DNA of 64,000 nt from Photobacterium sp. GB-56. Its GTDB lineage: Bacteria; Pseudomonadota; Gammaproteobacteria; Enterobacterales; Vibrionaceae. Every line of letters begins with the position of its first letter. Position 1 is the stretch's first letter. Positions 60,167 to 64,000 of the stretch are shown here, piece after piece. The stretch spans positions 124,001 to 188,000 of the forward strand of contig NZ_PYNW01000007.1 in NCBI RefSeq assembly GCF_003026105.1, in the 5' to 3' direction. The position numbers were made by a program, and so were the translations under genes. The notes beneath the pieces were generated by a model. It did not search any database. It was not told where the DNA came from and saw only the letters and a list, made by a program, of their open reading frames with translations.

Positions 60167-60823
60167 ATGTTATCAAGCACAGATAGAACGACGATAAAGA
60201 AAAATCCGAATAAAGCCGTTTTCGAGACAGAAAAGCTCTATCAAATAATTGACGAAAGCTTACTTGCACATATTGCTATTGAGCAAAATGAGCAACCTAT
60301 AGTTATTCCGATGTTGGTATGGCGAGTTGATAATAATATCTATGTCCATGGGGCTAAAAATAGCCGTTTAATTCGTGCGTTAAAAAAGGGGCAACCTTGT
60401 TGTTTAACATTTACGTTATTTGATGGTTGGGTACTTGCACGCTCTGCATTTCATCACAGTGCCCATTATCGCTCAGCAATGGTCTTTGGACAGTTTGATG
60501 CTATTGATGATAACCAATATAAAAATGCGTTACTGAACCACTTTATTGAGCAAATCGCACCGGGACGAAGTGAATGTGTACGACAAGGTAATGAAAAAGA
60601 ACTTACTGCGACGGAATTACTCATGATGCCATTAACAGAGGCGTCAGTAAAAATTGGCTGTAATGGAGTAAATGATGATGAACGAGATATGGATTTATCC
60701 GTTTGGGCAGGAATTATTCCTTATAAAACGGTGATTGGCCCATTACAAGATGATGAGAAGATGGCAAGTGGAATCGATCAACCTGATTATTCTTTAGCGT
60801 ATGGAAATCGATGGTATAAATAA
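60167..60823 (+). CDS. PNPOx-like (pyridoxamine 5'-phosphate oxidase fold) flavin-binding protein
   Basis: 218 residues from the ATG at 60167, chosen because of AGGAGAG upstream; a longer frame to 60119 is less likely. The split-barrel fold is suggested by AHIAIEQNEQPIVIPMLVWR, YVHGAKNSRLIRAL and CCLTFTLFDGWVLARSAFHHSAHYRS (shown here in parts), which recall Nim-type flavin-nucleotide-binding proteins. Divergent from the MocR gene, so it is the likely target of that regulator. The substrate is unknown. Confidence 0.8.
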   Translation: MLSSTDRTTIKKNPNKAVFETEKLYQIIDESLLAHIAIEQNEQPIVIPMLVWRVDNNIYVHGAKNSRLIRALKKGQPCCLTFTLFDGWVLARSAFHHSAHYRSAMVFGQFDAIDDNQYKNALLNHFIEQIAPGRSECVRQGNEKELTATELLMMPLTEASVKIGCNGVNDDERDMDLSVWAGIIPYKTVIGPLQDDEKMASGIDQPDYSLAYGNRWYK

Positions 60824-60832
60824 ACACGATCA

Positions 60833-60872
60833 GAAAAACTAAGTCCAGATATAGATTACTGGACTTAGTTTT
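60833..60872. terminator. Bidirectional terminator
   Basis: AAAACTAAGTCCAG and CTGGACTTAGTTTT pair around ATATAGATTA. It serves the PNPOx-like gene and the convergent small THX-like gene. Confidence 0.9.
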
Positions 60873-60903
60873 CGGAGTATTAGCAAGATCGATTTAGGTC
60901 AAA

Positions 60904-61008
60904 TTATGCTTGATGATGCTTTCTTTGACCTTCTGTCGTTAAACGTGCATTACCATGTGAATGTGCACGACGTTTGCCTTTACATGTTTTCATATCGCCC
61001 TTAGCCAT
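60904..61008 (-). CDS. Small basic protein, THX (S31)-like
   Basis: A 34-residue frame, MAKGDMKTCKGKRRAHSHGN..., with AAGGA six bases before the ATG. The start M-x-KGD-x-KT-x-x-GK resembles the Thx/S31 small-subunit ribosomal protein (MGKGDRRTRRGK in Thermus), although the rest differs and adds His residues. A ribosome-associated role fits its charge. Too short to be certain. Confidence 0.6.
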   Translation of the reverse strand: MAKGDMKTCKGKRRAHSHGNARLTTEGQRKHHQA

Positions 61009-61284
61009 TGTAAATCCTTAATTATTAATAGAACAAAGAAGATATTTGTATGATAAATATTTTCTTTATCAGTGCAAGTGACAACTTTGCAGCTAAGTTA
61101 TTGATACTGTAAATTAAATTATACAAAGTTCGCGTCTTTAATAAGAAATAATGGCAATTGTTTTCGCTATTTAATAAGCAACAAAAGAGAATTAAGGAAT
61201 GTGCTCATTAGATTGAAAATAACGCTAGCGAGGAGATGAAAACTAGCGCTAATTATTTTAAGTCATTTCTTAACGAGTAAGAAA
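61009..61284. other. AT-rich intergenic region
   Basis: About 275 bases upstream of the THX-like gene. Besides its promoter I see only a short inverted AACGCTAGCG/ACTAGCGCT motif near 61221-61251. No gene. Confidence 0.4.
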
Positions 61285-61328
61285 AAAAGCCTGATAACTT
61301 AATGCTGGAAGGCGTTATCAGGCTTTTG
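61285..61328 (-). terminator. Terminator of the AMP-ligase gene
   Basis: AAAAGCCTGATAAC and GTTATCAGGCTTTT form a 14-base stem around a 16-base loop; on the minus strand it is 20 bases past the stop and ends in TTTTTTTC. Confidence 0.9.
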
Positions 61329-61348
61329 TTACTCTATTCTATATAAAT

Positions 61349-63001
61349 TTATTCCTCCCAGCGTACCAATGTATCGCTAGGCCAATCATGTCCAATATCC
61401 GAGTATTTTTGCTCGAGTACATGACGTTTAATTTTAAGGGTTGGTGTTAAAATACCATTCTCAATTGACCAAGGCTCTTTGATCATTAACACACCTTTGA
61501 TCTTTGCGTGAGACTCTAGCTCGCGATTAATCGTTTCTATTACATGATGAACGCGTTTCTCGTAACGTTTACGATCAAAGTTAGGGAAGTGATGCGGGAG
61601 TGCTAATAAAATAGGGGCTGGCATTCCAGAACCGACTAAACACATCATCTCGACGTTACTAAGTTCAAACAGACGTTTCTCAATTGGTACGGGCGAGACG
61701 AATTTCCCTTTAGCCGTTTTGAAGGTATCTTTTTTACGACCTTGGATGGTGAGGTAACCATCTTCATCAATAAAACCGATATCACCAGTATGTAACCAGC
61801 CTTCGCTATCAAAGCTTTCTTTGGTTGCAGCATCATTATTGTAATAACCGGCAAATAGGCCTTTACTACGTACTAATATCTCATCATCTGCGGCAATTTT
61901 CAGTTCAACGCCTGGGCCTGCATTACCAACACTACCGACTTTGTCACTACGGTATGGGTGGTTTAATGTGCTATAGGCAAAAGATTCTGTCATACCCCAA
62001 GCTTCGGTAATATTGAGGCCAATACTTTCATACCAACGTAATAAACCCGCAGAAACGGGAGCAGAACCACAGCCTAATACTCGCGCTTCGTTAAGCCCTA
62101 AACCATCAGCGAGCTTGCGCTTTATTAAGCCAGAAATAAATGGAATCTTAAGTAACAGATTCAGTTTGGCTGGTGGTAGTTTCTCTTGAATTCGTTGTTG
62201 GAAAAGCGTCCATAAACGCGGGACAGAAACAAAAATAGTAGGGCGGTGCATTTTTACATCATCGATAAAGGTATCAAGAGACTCAGGAAATGCCACTTGA
62301 AGACCAGACATGATGGATGAACCAAAAATGTAAACCCGCTCAGTTATGTGTGCGAGTGGGAGATAAGAAAATAACCGCTCTGTTTCACCTAATCCAATAT
62401 GATTGATTATTTGATGTGATGCCCAAGCAAAAGCGCCATAGGTCAGCATCGCGCCTTTAGGAAGCCCAGATGTGCCCGATGTATAAACAATCGACATTAA
62501 TTCATCATCAGTATGTGCTGGACGTTCCTTGCTTGGGGCATGTTGTTCAATCAGCGTAGAAAAATTATATTTCCCTTCAGGTGTTCCTGGGTAGCTAAAA
62601 GAGATCGTCGGTATATCGGATAGCTTTTGTGTCACGCTATTGATGGCATCAGGGCTATCAAGTTTACCGATAATCACTAATTTACTGTCACTATGAGTAA
62701 TGCAATGCTCAATGGTATCAGCCCCAGCTGTTGGGAAAATAGGAACACTGATATAACTACCTAGCATCATGGCCAAATCACAAATAAACCATTCCGCACA
62801 GTTTTTAGAGACGAGAGCAATACGCTCGCCCGGTTGGATCCCCAGTGCACGAAAGGCGCTGACTAGACGTAAAGCCTTATCTGCAACATCTGCATAGGTG
62901 TAGTCAACAAATTCACGGTTGATAATTTGGCGAAGATAGATATCAGTAGGACGTTCTTCTGCCCATTGTAGGATCATGTCATTGGGTAGCAGTTGAGCCA
63001 T
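61349..63001 (-). CDS. AMP-dependent synthetase/ligase, long-chain acyl-CoA synthetase type
   Basis: 550 residues. Adenylate-forming motifs are in order: IVYTSGTSGLPKGAM (A3, residue about 175), EAWGMTESF (A5), GWLHTGDIGFIDEDGYL (A7) and GRKKDTFKTAKGKFV (A8). The VPIFPTAGADTIEH segment matches FadD15/AMP-forming fatty-acid ligases. It likely activates a fatty acid to acyl-CoA. Start at 63001 (MAQLLPND) with AAGGGAAA upstream is preferred over 63052. It is monocistronic. Confidence 0.88.
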   Translation of the reverse strand: MAQLLPNDMILQWAEERPTDIYLRQIINREFVDYTYADVADKALRLVSAFRALGIQPGERIALVSKNCAEWFICDLAMMLGSYISVPIFPTAGADTIEHCITHSDSKLVIIGKLDSPDAINSVTQKLSDIPTISFSYPGTPEGKYNFSTLIEQHAPSKERPAHTDDELMSIVYTSGTSGLPKGAMLTYGAFAWASHQIINHIGLGETERLFSYLPLAHITERVYIFGSSIMSGLQVAFPESLDTFIDDVKMHRPTIFVSVPRLWTLFQQRIQEKLPPAKLNLLLKIPFISGLIKRKLADGLGLNEARVLGCGSAPVSAGLLRWYESIGLNITEAWGMTESFAYSTLNHPYRSDKVGSVGNAGPGVELKIAADDEILVRSKGLFAGYYNNDAATKESFDSEGWLHTGDIGFIDEDGYLTIQGRKKDTFKTAKGKFVSPVPIEKRLFELSNVEMMCLVGSGMPAPILLALPHHFPNFDRKRYEKRVHHVIETINRELESHAKIKGVLMIKEPWSIENGILTPTLKIKRHVLEQKYSDIGHDWPSDTLVRWEE

Positions 63002-63330
63002 ATTAGTTTCCCTTAAATGGTTTGCTACAAGGATGAAATCGTTCGATGACATCGTTTGTTATTATAATGTTAAATTTAAAGCGTATTTTAGGTGCTAGTC
63101 AAGGTGTTGCGTAAGGAAAATCAGTGAGCTAAACAGACAATATTTTAAGTTCTGGTGAGTGACTCGGGTATTTATTATTATAAAATCAATCAATTATTTA
63201 AAACGCTTGTATGAAAACAATTCTGATTATTTATAGAATAAATTAATGACTTTGTATCAGATTTGTTAACACGATCATGTTTGTTTTGTTGTTGATAAAG
63301 GCGACAATAAAAAAGTACTTTTATTGTCGC
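63002..63330. other. Intergenic region between the kinase and AMP-ligase genes
   Basis: About 330 bases with the ligase promoter. GCGACAATAAAAAAGTACTTTTATTGTCGC (63301-63330) is a perfect inverted repeat (arms GCGACAATAAAA) that could terminate the kinase gene, whose stop codon begins right after it at 63331. Confidence 0.6.
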
Positions 63331-64000
63331 TTAAAAAGATGACAACTGAATGTAATTTTGCGCCTTTTGGTAGAGTGTTTGATAACGCGATGACGTGCGA
63401 TCTTGTGATTCACAAATACTGAGTAAATCTTCAATGAAATAACCTAATGCTCGGTTTTCGATGGTTTTGATTTGTTGCTGTATTATTAGAGGTAAATCAT
63501 CGTAAATGGAAGCGGCACCAAAATCGCCAACCAGAATATTGGCATGCTCATCAAAGAGGACGTTATGGGCATAAATATCACCATGAGCCACACCTTGGTT
63601 TTGCATATGTTCAATCACGTTTGTCATTTGTGACACTATTTTTGTGATTTGCTCAATGGTTAACGTAAAGCCGTTAGGAAAGGTATCGCGTGTACAGGTT
63701 TCAAACGTTGGTGGTAAGCCTAAGTTTTTAAAGTGCGCAGGGATTAATGCCATAACAAGTGCTAAATGTTTAGGATCTGTAACGTGTGCTAATGATTGTA
63801 CAAGGTTTGGGTGGCGACCTGTTTTGAGACAAGCGTTTAATTCATCTTGTGGGTAACCGTCAGACGTCACCTCACCTTTAAAAACTTTAACTGCGATATC
63901 TGCTGCCAGTTGATGGGTATTATTTTTCCATTCGGCTAATGAAATAACGCCAGATGCGCCTTGCCCTAGCACTGATCGTAATGTGTAATCATTCGGTACC
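63331..64000 (-). CDS. Protein kinase domain, probably of an LRR-kinase protein (5' end outside the window)
   Basis: The frame is open to the right edge (VPNDYTLRSVLGQGASGV...), so at least 222 residues of the C-terminal kinase are present and the beginning is missing. Kinase landmarks: GQGASGV (glycine loop), IAVKVF (ATP lysine), HGDIYAHNVLFD (catalytic loop; the usual HRDxK is HGDxY) and VGDFGAAS (DFG). The HGD-YAHN and DFGAAS combination is that of bacterial leucine-rich-repeat kinases, so LRRs may lie upstream. Stop codon at 63331 is adjacent to a strong palindrome. Confidence 0.8.
   Translation of the reverse strand, partial: VPNDYTLRSVLGQGASGVISLAEWKNNTHQLAADIAVKVFKGEVTSDGYPQDELNACLKTGRHPNLVQSLAHVTDPKHLALVMALIPAHFKNLGLPPTFETCTRDTFPNGFTLTIEQITKIVSQMTNVIEHMQNQGVAHGDIYAHNVLFDEHANILVGDFGAASIYDDLPLIIQQQIKTIENRALGYFIEDLLSICESQDRTSSRYQTLYQKAQNYIQLSSF

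Overview
The window looks like an AT-rich gammaproteobacterial chromosome of the family Vibrionaceae, most likely Photobacterium. HdfR, MaoP, SlyB, transketolase and PBP1b read like Vibrio/Photobacterium proteins. Several linkages (tal-tkt, speA-speB, a ShyA-type endopeptidase) are ones I associate with the secondary Vibrionaceae chromosome, and a complete F-type ATP synthase operon on such a replicon would fit the Photobacterium species known to carry two atp clusters. The replicon and genus assignments are inference.

Layout. 1-6892: atp operon (atpI end, then B-E-F-H-A-G-D-C) closed by a terminator. 6902-12015: minus-strand block with a DUF2799 lipoprotein, two hypotheticals, a FAN1-type VRR-NUC nuclease, and a tryptophanyl-tRNA synthetase preceded by a short Trp-Trp leader peptide and hairpins. 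12171-19810: a possible tiny membrane protein, an alanine/sodium symporter, an orphan MSHA-like pilin, dbpA, a tandem pair of small paralogues, and a cation/proton antiporter. 19859-27337: two phosphoethanolamine transferases (the second paired with dgkA) and a GH63 lipoprotein. 27345-27612: a 268-bp repeat element with inverted ends. 27630-32919: speB, speA, a DUF808 protein, slyB. 33208-38674: a GshB-like ATP-grasp gene with an N-formylglutamate-amidohydrolase/QEGLA fusion, maoP diverging from hdfR, and small conserved genes. 39105-46538: PBP1b, an AstE-like protein, an M23 endopeptidase, a stand-alone RibD-type deaminase, a His-rich protein, and a small frameshifted or coupled gene. 46555-50620: tkt, tal and an outer-membrane barrel. 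51068-57801: a compact six-gene operon. 57895-58181: tRNA-Ser and tRNA-Asp with promoter and terminator. 58302-64000: a MocR regulator with cupin and PNPOx-like neighbours, a THX-like small protein, an AMP-dependent ligase, and a protein kinase cut by the window edge.

The most interesting region is 51068-57801. Two solute-binding proteins fused to OmpA-like peptidoglycan-binding domains flank a secreted von Willebrand A protein. They are followed by a membrane-anchored coiled-coil (XpaC-like) protein, a TelA-family protein and a protein carrying the COQ4 metal motif HDxxH-x11-E. The order suggests an envelope-spanning sensing or stress device, with periplasmic ligand binding linked to a cytoplasmic TelA module. 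Its function cannot be read from sequence. The second highlight is trpS: a leader peptide with tandem Trp codons plus a hairpin covering the ribosome-binding site of the inner start point to attenuation and translational control of a second-type TrpRS.
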